From Pseudomonas sp. B33.4 (GTDB lineage: Bacteria > Pseudomonadota > Gammaproteobacteria > Pseudomonadales > Pseudomonadaceae), in NCBI RefSeq assembly GCF_034555375.1, contig NZ_CP140706.1, positions 2,347,001 through 2,411,000 on the forward strand: 64,000 nt of DNA. The letters run 5' to 3'. Numbering within the stretch: position 1 is the first letter of the stretch; each line of letters begins with the position of its first letter. Both the position numbers and the translations under genes were made by a program. Positions 8,342 through 17,639 of this stretch are shown piece by piece. The notes beneath the pieces were generated by a model, which was not told where the DNA came from, searched no databases, and was given only the letters and a program-made list of their open reading frames with translations.

Positions 8342-9711
8342 GCCTTGGCCTCCGTGGTCAGTGGCGCCTGCTCGGCTTTCAGGCGCAGGACGCTGGTCAT
8401 GGCGAGCATGATCCACACGTATTTCTGGTTCGGCGCGCTGAGAAACATCAGGAACAGCGTCAGCGACAGAAAGCTCACACTCAGGTGCGTCATCAGATCG
8501 GTCTGATACGTGTCGCGGCGCAGCATCCACGCGGCCCGCGCGCGAATCAGGTTGTACAGACCGAGGCCGAGCATGCCGACGAACAACAACCCGGCAGGCA
8601 CCCCGAGTTCACTGAAGATTTCCAGATACGTGTTGTGCGCGCGGCGATAGAGGTCGCCGATCTTGCGGTTGGCCGAAAACGCCTTTGCGTAACCGGTGGT
8701 CGCGTAATGCAGCGGGAAGGTGCCGGGGCCGGAGCCGAGCAGCGGGTTCTCGCGGATCATCTGGCTGCCGACGACGATGTACGAGGCGCGACGGCCAAGG
8801 GATTCGTCGTTGTGCCCCTTGGCCCCGGCGCTCAACACGCTTAGCGACTGAATCCGCGCGAGATAACCGGCCGGCATCGCGTAGATCGCCAGCGGAATCA
8901 CAATGGCTGCGCCGAGCATGGCAAAACCCAGATGCCGAGGGCGAATGCGCGTCAGTTGCGCGCGGTAGTGCCAGCAACCGATCAACAGACTCAAGGCCAA
9001 CACCACCAGCCCGGAGCGCGATTCGGTTTTGGTCATGCCGCCCAACAACAGCAGGCAGCAAGCGCCCCAGAACAACCGGTGCAGCAGATTCGGGCTGCGG
9101 ATCACCAGAAACAGCCCCATCGGTATGGCAAACGCGATGAGCAGGGCGAACGCGTTAGGGTCTTCGAGCAAGCCAGCGGCACGGCCCTGATCCTGGAACT
9201 TGGCCGAGAACATCGCCATCGCGCAGGTGGTGCTGACGGCGAGGGTGACCAGACGGGCGAACAGGTCGAGGTTCAGCTCACGGCCGATCAGCAGGGTGAT
9301 GACAAACAGGATCAGCCCGACGCTGAGTTCACGCAGATGCCCGAGCGACATGCCCAGATCATCGGTGTTGAGCAGGCTCAAAAAGTACAGAACCATGAAC
9401 CAGATCAGAAAGCGCCAGATATTGCTGCGCAGGCGCTGCGAAGGAATCTGATGCAGCGCCAGTTGCAGCATGAGGATCACCGCCAGTGCGGCACCGAGCA
9501 GCTTGCTGCCGGACAGTGGGCTGTCCTTGAAAAAGCCTTCGAACGGCACCAGCGCGACGATGCCGAGCAAACCCCAGGTCGGCTTGCGGTACAACACCGC
9601 AAAACCCACCAGGCCGAGCACCGCCCCTGGCGCCAGATACGGATAAGGGCTGGCCAGCAAAGCGATGCAGACCAGACTGAGCAGACTGACGATCGAGAGC
9701 GGGAAAATCAT
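8338..9711 (-). CDS. O-antigen ligase/polymerase family protein (Wzy-like)
   Basis: The 457-residue membrane protein has about 11 hydrophobic helices. It contains the Wzy_C-type region: a periplasmic loop with GRRASYIVVGSQMIRENPLLGSGPGTFPL and then RRAHNTYLEIFSELGVPAGLLF, where R, H and E of the RxAHNxYLE block are the conserved ligase/polymerase residues. It most likely polymerises the repeat units flipped by the Wzx protein. Ligase action on lipid A core cannot be excluded from sequence, but the context (Wzx, GumC, Wza-like proteins) favours polymerase. The start at 9711 overlaps the GT4 stop by 4 bases. Confidence 0.85.
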   Translation of the reverse strand: MIFPLSIVSLLSLVCIALLASPYPYLAPGAVLGLVGFAVLYRKPTWGLLGIVALVPFEGFFKDSPLSGSKLLGAALAVILMLQLALHQIPSQRLRSNIWRFLIWFMVLYFLSLLNTDDLGMSLGHLRELSVGLILFVITLLIGRELNLDLFARLVTLAVSTTCAMAMFSAKFQDQGRAAGLLEDPNAFALLIAFAIPMGLFLVIRSPNLLHRLFWGACCLLLLGGMTKTESRSGLVVLALSLLIGCWHYRAQLTRIRPRHLGFAMLGAAIVIPLAIYAMPAGYLARIQSLSVLSAGAKGHNDESLGRRASYIVVGSQMIRENPLLGSGPGTFPLHYATTGYAKAFSANRKIGDLYRRAHNTYLEIFSELGVPAGLLFVGMLGLGLYNLIRARAAWMLRRDTYQTDLMTHLSVSFLSLTLFLMFLSAPNQKYVWIMLAMTSVLRLKAEQAPLTTEAKA

Positions 9712-10799
9712 GCGCGTGCCTCCCGTGCCGTGCGGATGTACAGCTGCGACCAGCGTTCGGCGAGGGCCTTGAGGTCGTAGCGATCCTGTTGCGTGCGTTT
9801 TGCGTTGTCGCGCAGTTGTCGGGCCAGTTTCGGCTCGCTCAGCAGGGTGTCGAGCTGGCGGGCGAGATCGGCGCAATCGGCCGGTGTGGCGAGTAAACCG
9901 TTGTGCCGGTGTTCGAGCACATCGGGAATCCCGCCGACAGCGAACGCCACCACCGGCACCCCGGCCTGCATGGCTTCGAGCAAAATCATCGGTGTGCCTT
10001 CGGTTCGCGAGCTGATCACCAGCGCATCGAGTTGCTGCCACCACGGTTGCATGGCGATCTGGTAACCGGGCAAACGAATCCGTTGCTGCAAACCGGCGCT
10101 GTCGATCCGCGCCTGCAACGCCTCGCGTTCCGGGCCATCACCGAGCATCACCGCATCCAGTTGCGGATGCTGATGACACAGCGGGATCAAGGCATCGAGA
10201 AACAGATCCGGGCCTTTCTCACTGCTCAAGCGTCCGACATAACCGGCCAGCCAGCGTTGCCGCCCCGCGTCCGGCACCAGTGCTGCAGCGGCAGGCAAAC
10301 CATTAGGGATCACCTGCAGCTTTTCCGCGCGGACGCTGGCCTGACGGTGCAGCGCGGCAATACTTTCCGCCACGCAGACCACCCGATCCACCGACGCCGT
10401 GCGGCACAGTTGCAGGCTCAGCCAGGTGTAGAACTTCTGTTTGCGACTGCGCGGTGTGAAGCCATGCTGGGTAATCACCAGCGGCAGGCGCAAGAGTGTC
10501 GCGCCAACCCAACCGAACAACAGACCTTTGAAATTGTGCGTATTGATCAGCGGTTTTTCGCTGCGACGCTGGCGTAGATGCCGCAGCAACTCCCCCAGTC
10601 CGGCACAGCCGCGACAGTCCACCCCAGCCTCGCGAAAGCGCGCGATCAGTGCTGGCGGCGCGTCGAGAAACAGCACCTGATGCTGCCCCGGCGTCGCCAG
10701 ACAATGATCCAGCAACATGCGCTCTGCCCCATAGAAGCCGCCGCTGCTGAGCAAATGAATGATCGGCAGCGCGGCAGTCGGGGAGGGTGCGGTGTTCAA
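9708..10799 (-). CDS. Family 4 glycosyltransferase
   Basis: The 363-residue protein has a GT-B fold. The N-terminal half contains IIHLLSSGGFYGAERMLLDH and FGWVGATLLRLPLVITQHG. The C-terminal half has the GT4 donor site VGRLSSEKGPDLFLDAL, MLGDGPEREALQ, and SSRTEGTPMILLEAMQAGVPVVA with the E-x7-E motif. It is soluble or peripheral and adds a sugar to the growing lipid-linked unit. The first 4 bases overlap the stop of the GumC-like gene and its end overlaps the Wzy-like gene, so it sits in the middle of the operon. Confidence 0.88.
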   Translation of the reverse strand: MNTAPSPTAALPIIHLLSSGGFYGAERMLLDHCLATPGQHQVLFLDAPPALIARFREAGVDCRGCAGLGELLRHLRQRRSEKPLINTHNFKGLLFGWVGATLLRLPLVITQHGFTPRSRKQKFYTWLSLQLCRTASVDRVVCVAESIAALHRQASVRAEKLQVIPNGLPAAAALVPDAGRQRWLAGYVGRLSSEKGPDLFLDALIPLCHQHPQLDAVMLGDGPEREALQARIDSAGLQQRIRLPGYQIAMQPWWQQLDALVISSRTEGTPMILLEAMQAGVPVVAFAVGGIPDVLEHRHNGLLATPADCADLARQLDTLLSEPKLARQLRDNAKRTQQDRYDLKALAERWSQLYIRTAREARA

Positions 10800-12388
10800 T
10801 TGCGCACCCAGTGCAGGAAGCTTGGCACTGTCCAGTTCTTGTGCGGATTGCTCGGCAGCGCGTTCTGATCGTTGATCACCAACAGCACAGGTACGCCCAG
10901 TTCGTGGCTGATTTGCGCCGGGTGTTTGAAGCGGTGATCGAAGAACTCACGCACGTAGACCAGCGCAATCGCCAACAACAACCCGGTGAACAAGCCGAAC
11001 GGAATGATCAGGCCCGGTTTCGGGAACGCTGCTTCGGTCGGTTCGAACGGTGGGCTGAGCACCCGGGCGTTGGACAGATCGTCGTTGAGCGCGCCGGTGG
11101 TGCTGCTTTCGGCAAACCGCTGGGCGTAGGTCGAGAACGCGGCGTGCAGCGCATCGATCTCGGTGTCCATCTGCCGCAGCTTGCTTTGCGTCTGCTGCAA
11201 CTCGTGGATGCGGTTCTTGAACTCGGCGATGCGCGCAGTTTTCTGCTCGATCACTTGCTTGACCACGGCCAGATCGGCGGTGCGCTCCTGAATGCGGTTG
11301 CTCACCACTTTGAGGAATTGCTGGCGGGTGCGGGCGATCTGCTCGCGGGTCAGCAGCATCGGTTCGCTGCCGGGCTGGAACACCGCCAGATCATTCATGT
11401 AGCGGCTGACCTGGGTGGTCAGTTGCTCGCCCATTTGTTTGATCTCCCGATCCTCGAACGCCACGTTGTCGACGGTGGTGGTGAAGGTGAAGGGGAAGGT
11501 GTAGTCGTTGAGCTTGCTGTTGGTGGCCGCAGCCATCGCGGTCTTCAGGTATTCGAGCCAGCGCTGGCTCTGCAACAGGCGATCCTGGTACAGGTTCAGC
11601 GCTTGTTCTTCGGTGTTGATGGCGTTGAGGCGGAAGGTGATTTCTTCCTTCGGATCTGACGAACCGACACTTTCCAGCAAGGCCTGACGGTTGCCTTCCA
11701 GGCCATCGAGGCGCACTTGATAGAGGTGTTTTTTCGACTCATAGAAGGACTGCGGCAAGTCGATCGACTGCAAGGCCTGACGGCTGAACAGATAGTTCTG
11801 CAGCAGGGCTGCAACAAACGTCGTGCCTTGGTGCGGATCGGGGAAGCTGTAGACGATCGAGATCACGTTGGAGCCGGGCAGGGTCTCGATTTTCAGGCTG
11901 TCGATGGCTTGCTGGGTGAAGGCGTCGAGCGCGGTGTCACGCACCGGATCGGTTTCCAGCCCGAGTACGTTACGCGCCGGGTTGATCACGTATTGGCGCA
12001 GCGGCGAACTGACGTAGCGCTTGAACGGCTCGGCCACCAGTTTGCTGAAGATGCCCGGCGAAGGTGTGTATTCACCCTTGTCGCGCAGTTCACTGATGGT
12101 CTGCCGGATCAGTGCTGGCGAGCGGAGGATATTGCTCTCGGTTTCCATGTCCGCCAGCGATGGTGGAATGAAGGTGGCGTTGTCCACCGTGAGCGACGTG
12201 GTGGCGTCACCCTGGGAGAGTTTTTTCGACTGCACGATGACCTGCGCGGTGATATCAAAGCTCTGTTTGAGCAGCAGCGGCAGGAGCAGGGCGATCACTG
12301 CAAAGATCAGGAAGACCCGTTTCACCAATTGTTTGTTGGCGAAGAAGATCCTGAAGAACTCATGCAGGTAGTTTTCCTTTGGGTTCAT
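10796..12388 (-). CDS. GumC/Wzz-like polysaccharide chain-length and export protein (PCP, no kinase domain)
   Basis: The protein has 530 residues. An N-terminal transmembrane helix (about residues 23-42, VFLIFAVIALLLPLLLK) and a C-terminal one (about 480-500, PFGLFTGLLLAIALVYVREF) flank a long periplasmic part with coiled-coil-rich sequence (about 200-440). This is the layout of polysaccharide co-polymerases such as GumC. There is no C-terminal Walker motif; the kinase-like part is a separate protein two genes upstream. It should control chain length and bridge to the outer-membrane export lipoprotein. The ATG at 12388 (MNPKENYLHEFF) lies 16 bases after the stop of the export lipoprotein gene; the open frame from 12577 runs back into that gene and is rejected. 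Confidence 0.86.
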   Translation of the reverse strand: MNPKENYLHEFFRIFFANKQLVKRVFLIFAVIALLLPLLLKQSFDITAQVIVQSKKLSQGDATTSLTVDNATFIPPSLADMETESNILRSPALIRQTISELRDKGEYTPSPGIFSKLVAEPFKRYVSSPLRQYVINPARNVLGLETDPVRDTALDAFTQQAIDSLKIETLPGSNVISIVYSFPDPHQGTTFVAALLQNYLFSRQALQSIDLPQSFYESKKHLYQVRLDGLEGNRQALLESVGSSDPKEEITFRLNAINTEEQALNLYQDRLLQSQRWLEYLKTAMAAATNSKLNDYTFPFTFTTTVDNVAFEDREIKQMGEQLTTQVSRYMNDLAVFQPGSEPMLLTREQIARTRQQFLKVVSNRIQERTADLAVVKQVIEQKTARIAEFKNRIHELQQTQSKLRQMDTEIDALHAAFSTYAQRFAESSTTGALNDDLSNARVLSPPFEPTEAAFPKPGLIIPFGLFTGLLLAIALVYVREFFDHRFKHPAQISHELGVPVLLVINDQNALPSNPHKNWTVPSFLHWVRN

Positions 12389-12404
12389 GTCGGTCACCTG
12401 AGAG

Positions 12405-13430
12405 TTAGTTGCTGTCACTGTCTTTGTTGTCGACGCGGTAGCCGAAGCTGAACCCGACGCCCTGGAACAGCACCACGTCGGCCAGTTGGCGGGCAAGTTC
12501 GCCGGCGCTGGCCAGTTTGGTTTTCGGTACGTAAAGCATGTCGTCCGGTTGCAGGTAGGCGATTTGTGGCGCCTCACCCGACAGGGCCTTCTCGACGTCG
12601 TAACGCACGGCCTGCACCTGATTACCGTTGCGGCGCATGATCACCACTGAATCAAGGCGCGCCTTAACGTTGGTGCCACGAGCCAGGGTCAGCGCTTCAA
12701 GCACCGAGACCGGCCGGCGGATCGGGTAGGAACCCGGCTGACCGACTTCACCCAGCACATAGATTTCGTTGCCGGCGGTGGACTTGAGCAGCACGTCCAC
12801 GGTCATCCGGCCCGGCAGTTGCGCGTATTTTTTGTTGAGGAAGCTTTCCAGTTGATTGACGGTCATGCCTTGCAGCGGCACGGCGCCGATTTCCGGGAAG
12901 CTCGCGTAGCCGTCAGTGCCGACGGTGATCTCGCGGCTCATGCCGGTGGCCGGGTGATTCAGCGCGCTTTTCAGGTTCTGCTCATTGGTCAGCGGGCTGA
13001 TGATCTGCACGGTCAACTGATTGCGGTTGGGCTGGAACAGTTGCTTGCGCTGATAGGCACGCTGGATTTCTTCGCGGGCCTGATCACTGGTCAGCCCGGC
13101 GATTTTCACCGAAGTGTTGGCGCCCGGCAGTTCGATGGTGCCATCGGGCAACACCAGTTGATTGCCGTTGAGCTGACTGGCAGCGGTGAAGTTCAGGCCG
13201 ATCTGGTCACCCGACTGCACGCGGTAGGCGTCCGAGCCACTGGTGCTGATATGGAAGATCACATCGAGGACATCCTGCGGACGCAGGGTCTGCTCGATCT
13301 TCGGCATATCCGTGGCCTGAGCGTTGGCCGGGCTGGCGGTGAGAATGTTCACCGGCATGTTCTGGGTATCGGAGGTGCTGGAGCAGCCTGCAAGCGGCAG
13401 CATCAGCAGCACAAGAATCTTGGCGTTCAT
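12405..13430 (-). CDS. Outer-membrane polysaccharide export lipoprotein (Wza/GumB, OPX family)
   Basis: The 341-residue protein has a lipoprotein signal with lipobox LAGC at residues 13-16. A Poly_export domain follows (about residues 45-140, RPQDVLDVIFHISTSGSDAYRVQSGDQIGLNF), then SLBB-type repeats (about 175-315, EIYVLGEVGQPGSYPIRRPVSVLEALTLARG). It forms the outer-membrane channel for polymer export with the GumC-like partner, whose gene follows after 16 bases. The C-terminal helix expected to cross the membrane is near residues 310-335. Confidence 0.9.
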   Translation of the reverse strand: MNAKILVLLMLPLAGCSSTSDTQNMPVNILTASPANAQATDMPKIEQTLRPQDVLDVIFHISTSGSDAYRVQSGDQIGLNFTAASQLNGNQLVLPDGTIELPGANTSVKIAGLTSDQAREEIQRAYQRKQLFQPNRNQLTVQIISPLTNEQNLKSALNHPATGMSREITVGTDGYASFPEIGAVPLQGMTVNQLESFLNKKYAQLPGRMTVDVLLKSTAGNEIYVLGEVGQPGSYPIRRPVSVLEALTLARGTNVKARLDSVVIMRRNGNQVQAVRYDVEKALSGEAPQIAYLQPDDMLYVPKTKLASAGELARQLADVVLFQGVGFSFGYRVDNKDSDSN

Positions 13431-13451
13431 GGCGTCATCCTTCGCGTTCGC

Positions 13452-14099
13452 TTAGAGGTTTTTGTAAAGCCATTTGGGCATGTAGTACTTGCGCCGGTTG
13501 AACACGCTGCCGACCACTTTCGCGCCAGCCTGGGTCAGGCGTTGCACGGCGGCTTGCGCGACTTCCCAGCGGGTGTCTTCGGCGCGGACGACAAACACCA
13601 CGCCATCGACCTGCGTACTGATCACCAGCGTGTCGGCGGCGGAATACACCGCGTCGCCGTCAATCACCACGAAGCGGTACTGGCTGCCCAATTGATCGAG
13701 CAACGGGCTCAGGCGCTCGGCGGTCAGGTGTTCCATGGTGCGAATCGGCCGGCCGTTGGGCAGCACGTGGAAGGGCAGGCTGGAGACCTGCACCACGCAG
13801 TCCTGCAGCAGCGGCGGGTTGTCCGGGTTGAACAGCAAGTCACGCAGGCCGCGCTCCTTGTTTAAATTCAACTGCTGGGTGAGGTTGCTCGCCGATTGGC
13901 TGGCGTCGACCAGCAGCACTTGGCCGCTACTCATTTGCGCCAGTTGGCTGGCCAGCGCCAGGGCACTGGTGGTAGTACCCGCGCCGGGGTTGGCGGCGGT
14001 CAGGAACAGGATCCGCAGATCGAGATCCAGCACGGTCGAGGTCAGGTTCGATTCGCTGGGATTGGCGATGCTCAGGCTTTTGTTGGTTGAACCGTCCAT
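13452..14099 (-). CDS. CpsD/CapB-like BY-kinase homologue with degenerate P-loop
   Basis: The 215-residue protein has the P-loop ATPase fold of bacterial tyrosine autokinases. The Walker A position reads NPGAGTTTS at about residues 38-46, so the usual GK[ST] lysine is replaced by Thr. Walker A' is VLLVDAS and the Walker B position is FVVIDGDAV instead of the usual D-x-P-P form. The C-terminus keeps a short tyrosine cluster (RKYYMPKWLYKNL). By family it would phosphorylate itself and steer the GumC-like co-polymerase. The altered P-loop suggests weak or no ATP hydrolysis and a structural role, which is inference. Its ATG overlaps the sugar transferase stop (TAATG). Confidence 0.75.
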   Translation of the reverse strand: MDGSTNKSLSIANPSESNLTSTVLDLDLRILFLTAANPGAGTTTSALALASQLAQMSSGQVLLVDASQSASNLTQQLNLNKERGLRDLLFNPDNPPLLQDCVVQVSSLPFHVLPNGRPIRTMEHLTAERLSPLLDQLGSQYRFVVIDGDAVYSAADTLVISTQVDGVVFVVRAEDTRWEVAQAAVQRLTQAGAKVVGSVFNRRKYYMPKWLYKNL

Positions 14100-14845
14100 T
14101 AGCTTGCTCCGTGGCCGCTGAATACTTTGAAGGGGGTTTTCAACAGAATCTTCAGATCAAGCAAAAGGCTCTGCTCGGCGATATAGCTGAGGTCCAACTC
14201 AACGCGCTGGTCGAAGTCGATATTGCTGCGCCCGGAGATCTGCCACAGGCCGGTCATGCCGGGGTAGATCGCCAGACGAGCGAGATGGTTGTCCTTGTAG
14301 CGGTAGGCGTTGAACGAGGTCGGACGCGGGCCGACCAGGCGCATGTCGCCGGTCACTACATTGATCAGGTTGGGCAGCTCATCGAGGCTGGTGCGCCGCA
14401 GGAAACCGCCGATGCGGGTGATGCGCGGGTCATGGTCGATCTTGAAATCGATGGCATCGGCACCGTGCTTGTTCAGGTGACGCAGCGACTCTTTCAGTTC
14501 TTCGGCGTTGGCCACCATGGTGCGGAATTTGTACATGCCGAATTTGCGCCCGCGATAGCCGGTGCGTTTCTGCACGAACATCACCGGGCCTTCGCTGGTG
14601 AACTTGATGATCAGTGCCAGACCGAGCAACAGCGGCGAAATCAGCAGCAGAATCATCAGCGCGCCAAGACAGGCAACCACACGATTGGTGCGTGACAGTT
14701 GCCATGGCCGACCGCCGTCGCGGCCGGTAAACCAGCCGCGACCCTGGCGATGAATCGCCGCGTCGAGACGCATTCGGTGCTCGGGATCAACGCGCTTGTC
14801 GCGGCGCATTTGTTGGATCGGCACACCTTTCTCATGTCCAGTCAT
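14099..14845 (-). CDS. Initiating sugar transferase (polyprenyl-phosphate hexose-1-phosphate transferase, WcaJ/EpsL type)
   Basis: The 248-residue protein has one hydrophobic segment (about residues 55-80, [21 protein letters not shown]) and the bacterial sugar transferase domain: [46 protein letters not shown], and [14 protein letters not shown]. It transfers a hexose-1-phosphate to undecaprenyl phosphate and so starts the repeat unit. It lacks the four extra N-terminal helices of full WcaJ, so it is the short monotopic form. A GGAGG site lies 5 bases before the ATG at 14845. The first sugar cannot be read. Confidence 0.9.
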   Translation of the reverse strand: MTGHEKGVPIQQMRRDKRVDPEHRMRLDAAIHRQGRGWFTGRDGGRPWQLSRTNRVVACLGALMILLLISPLLLGLALIIKFTSEGPVMFVQKRTGYRGRKFGMYKFRTMVANAEELKESLRHLNKHGADAIDFKIDHDPRITRIGGFLRRTSLDELPNLINVVTGDMRLVGPRPTSFNAYRYKDNHLARLAIYPGMTGLWQISGRSNIDFDQRVELDLSYIAEQSLLLDLKILLKTPFKVFSGHGAS

Positions 14846-14863
14846 AAAATCCTCCGCATTAAT

Positions 14864-15901
14864 TCAGCCGCGAGCGGCGCGTGGGCGATAGGCAGTGGGG
14901 TAGTAGTCGCGAAACCAGGCGATAAAACGTCCGAGTCCCTCATCCAGCTCGATCCGGGGCTGAAACCCGGTGGCCTGGGCCAGATCGCTGGCCTCGGCGC
15001 AGGTGTTGAGCACGTCGCCCGGTTGCAGCGGCAGCAGCTCGACAATGGCTTTCTGGCCAAGGTGTTTTTCCAGCAGCGCCAGATAGGTTTTCAGCTCGAC
15101 CGGGTGCTGCCCGCCGATGTTGAACAAGCGCCACGGCGCCATGCTGCTGGCCGGGTCGGGCTGCTCGCGATCCCATTGCGGATTGACCTGCGGTGGCTGC
15201 TCGATGAGGCGGGCGATGCTTTCGATGATGTCGTCGATGTAGGTGAAGTCGCGCTGGTGCTCGCCGTAGTTGAACAGCTTCAGCGGCGTGCCCTCGCTGA
15301 TCGCCCGGGCGAACTGGATCGGCGACATGTCCGGCCGGCCCCAAGGCCCGTACACGGTGAAAAAGCGCAGGCCGGTGCAGGGAATGCCGAACAGATGGCT
15401 GTAACTGTGCGCCATCAGCTCGTTGGCTTTTTTGGTCGCGGCGTACAGCGACAGCGGGTGATTGACGCCGTCCTGCACCGAGTACGGCGTGCGCTGGTTG
15501 GCGCCGTACACCGAACTCGACGAGGCGTAGATCAGATGCTCGACCGGGTGATGCCGGCAGCTCTCGAGGATATTGAGGAAACCGTTGAGGTTGCTGTCCA
15601 GATACGCCCGTGGATTCTCCAGCGAATAACGCACTCCGGCCTGCGCCGCGAGGTGAATCACCGCTTGTGGGCCTTCGCGGACGAATAGCGCTTCGATGGC
15701 CGAGGCATCGGCCAGGTCAACCGTGGCGAGCTGGAAATCGCCGACCTGCGCGCGCACCCACTCCACTCGGTCGTGCTTGAGCTGCGGGTCGTAGTAGGCG
15801 TTGAAATTGTCCAGCCCAACCACTGAGTGCCCGTCGCGTATTAGCCGCATTACGCAATGAGCACCAATGAAACCGGCCGCACCGGTGACCAGAATCTTCA
15901 T
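14864..15901 (-). CDS. NAD-dependent epimerase, probable UDP-glucuronate 4-epimerase
   Basis: The 345-residue extended short-chain dehydrogenase starts MKILVTGAAGFIGAHC (NAD-binding TGxxGxxG). It continues with VIHLAAQAGVRYSLENPRAY, SSSSVYGAN (catalytic Ser region) and YAATKKANE (Y-x3-K). The AGVRYS and RFFTVYGPWGRPDM blocks are typical of UDP-glucuronate 4-epimerases (LpsL/GAE). It would convert UDP-GlcA to UDP-GalA. The preceding gene makes UDP-GlcA and overlaps it by 4 bases, which supports the specificity. So the polymer probably contains galacturonic acid, or glucuronic acid, or both. Confidence 0.87.
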   Translation of the reverse strand: MKILVTGAAGFIGAHCVMRLIRDGHSVVGLDNFNAYYDPQLKHDRVEWVRAQVGDFQLATVDLADASAIEALFVREGPQAVIHLAAQAGVRYSLENPRAYLDSNLNGFLNILESCRHHPVEHLIYASSSSVYGANQRTPYSVQDGVNHPLSLYAATKKANELMAHSYSHLFGIPCTGLRFFTVYGPWGRPDMSPIQFARAISEGTPLKLFNYGEHQRDFTYIDDIIESIARLIEQPPQVNPQWDREQPDPASSMAPWRLFNIGGQHPVELKTYLALLEKHLGQKAIVELLPLQPGDVLNTCAEASDLAQATGFQPRIELDEGLGRFIAWFRDYYPTAYRPRAARG

Positions 15902-17250
15902 GGCCGCACGCCTTCAGGCGCAATGTGGCGCAGACCGATGCCGCTGTAGTGCAGGCCGGCGGCCGCCACTTGTTCCGGGTTGTAAAGGTTGCGGCCGTCG
16001 ATGATGACCCGCGAACGCAGTTTGCTGGCGAGCAGTTCGAAATCGACCACGCGAAAGTTTTTCCACTCGGTGCAGATCACCAGCGCATCGGCGTCTTCCA
16101 GGGTGTCGTCACGAGTGGCACAGAGGTGCAGGTCGTTGCGATAACCGTAAAGGCGCCGGCATTCGGACATCGCTTCCGGGTCGTAAGCCTGCACGCTGGC
16201 ACCCTCGGCCCACAGCGCATCCATCAGATAACGGCTTGGTGCTTCGCGCATGTCATCGGTATTGGGCTTGAAGGCCAGGCCCCAGATCGCGATGGATTTG
16301 CCGGCCAGACCTTGCGGAAACTGTGCTTTGAGTTTGCTGAACAGGATGTGCCGTTGCAGGTCGTTGACGTCGGTGACGCTACGCAGCAGTTTCAGCGGCA
16401 TGCCGTTGTGTTCGGCGGTGTGCAGCAGGGCGCGCAGGTCTTTGGGAAAGCACGAGCCACCGAAGCCGCAGCCCGGATAGATGAAGTGGTAGCCGATGCG
16501 TGGGTCGGAGCCGATGCCTTTGCGCACCGCCTCGATGTCGGCACCGAGCAGCTCGGTGAGATTGGCCAATTCGTTCATGAAACTGATGCGCGTGGCGAGC
16601 ATCGCGTTGGCGGCGTACTTGGTCAGTTCGGCGCTGCGATTGTCCATGAACATCAGTTTCTCGTGGTTGCGGCAGAACGGCGCGTACAGCTCGCTCATCT
16701 GTTCGCGGGCCGCGTCGTCGCGGGTGCCGACGATGATCCGGTCGGGGCGCATGCAGTCAGCGAGGGCGCTGCCTTCCTTGAGAAATTCCGGGTTGGACAC
16801 CACGCGCACGGCCAGATCAGCCTTGCCGCGGCGCAGCAGTTCGCTGTTGGCGGTGGCCAGCACCTGATCGGCGGTGCCCACCGGCACCGTGGATTTGATG
16901 ATCAGGGTGCGATCGGCTTCCATGTGTGAGGCGATTTGTCGGGCGACGTTGAGCACGTGGCTGAGGTCGGCAGAACCATCCTCATCGGCGGGGGTGCCGA
17001 CGGCGATGAAGATCAACTCGGCATGCTCGACCGCATCGCTGGCCTGGGTACTGAACAGCAGACGGCCAGCCTTGATGTTTTCTTCGAGCGTGCTGGACAA
17101 ACCGGGCTCACTGATCGGCGGTACCGCTTGTTGCAGTTGTTTAATCTTGTTTGGGTCAATGTCAACGCATAAAACGCGATGACCGACATCTGCAAGTGCG
17201 GCGGCTTGTATTAATCCAACATAGCCCGTGCCAAATACGCTCACGTCCAT
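15898..17250 (-). CDS. ugd: UDP-glucose 6-dehydrogenase
   Basis: The 450-residue protein begins with the NAD-binding VFGTGYVGL loop. Later it has STVPVGTAD, VVSNPEFLKEGSALADCMRPDRII, a long central helix with KYAANAMLATRISFMNE, and the catalytic Cys in YPGCGFGGSCFPKD. A C-terminal IWGLAFKPNTDDMREAPS follows. It oxidises UDP-glucose to UDP-glucuronate with two NAD+. It is the first gene of the 16-gene exopolysaccharide operon, so its precursor supply and the operon promoter lie together. A GDP-mannose dehydrogenase is the alternative within the superfamily, but the adjacent glucuronate epimerase favours UDP-glucose. Confidence 0.9.
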   Translation of the reverse strand: MDVSVFGTGYVGLIQAAALADVGHRVLCVDIDPNKIKQLQQAVPPISEPGLSSTLEENIKAGRLLFSTQASDAVEHAELIFIAVGTPADEDGSADLSHVLNVARQIASHMEADRTLIIKSTVPVGTADQVLATANSELLRRGKADLAVRVVSNPEFLKEGSALADCMRPDRIIVGTRDDAAREQMSELYAPFCRNHEKLMFMDNRSAELTKYAANAMLATRISFMNELANLTELLGADIEAVRKGIGSDPRIGYHFIYPGCGFGGSCFPKDLRALLHTAEHNGMPLKLLRSVTDVNDLQRHILFSKLKAQFPQGLAGKSIAIWGLAFKPNTDDMREAPSRYLMDALWAEGASVQAYDPEAMSECRRLYGYRNDLHLCATRDDTLEDADALVICTEWKNFRVVDFELLASKLRSRVIIDGRNLYNPEQVAAAGLHYSGIGLRHIAPEGVRP

Positions 17251-17639
17251 CTGCGCACCCTCGATAAAGCGAAAAGAAGAAGTTCGGAAGAAGACTGTAA
17301 AAGGGGTATAGCGCAGCGTTTGAAAAGCGTGTCAGCAAAATGACATGTTGCATCTGTATAACACTTGAGCATTTTTTGGCGATTGGCCATCAAGTCATTG
17401 CTGCGATTGGATTTGTTGCTTTTTTGCAGATTTGTTCAGATTCAAAATAAGCGATAAACGGTCGAAAGCCTTTATTTTAGAGGCTTCTAGCGCCTTCTGT
17501 GTGTCAGATTTGAGTCACCGGTTTTTTGACGCTTTCCACAAAAAACAGTCAATTCTTGCGCTTTGATGGCCGGGTGCTAGTGTCAGGGTCTGATTGCCAA
17601 ACCTTTGACTCCTTACCGTTTTGCACGACCGGTATCGCC
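17251..17639. other. Divergent AT-rich intergenic region between ugd and a membrane sulfatase-like gene
   Basis: About 390 bases without a gene, clearly richer in A and T than both flanks. It must hold the promoter of the exopolysaccharide operon (minus) and that of the gene at 17640 (plus). Several TTTTT/AAAAA tracts occur between 17370 and 17545. Apart from the candidate minus promoter I see no clear operator. Confidence 0.6.
17306..17335 (-). promoter_or_regulatory. Possible promoter of the exopolysaccharide operon
   Basis: Reading minus, CTGACA (17335-17330) and CTATAC (17311-17306) are 18 bases apart and lie 56-85 bases upstream of the ugd start. The CTATAC form is also compatible with RpoS. 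This is only a match by eye in AT-rich DNA. Confidence 0.35.
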
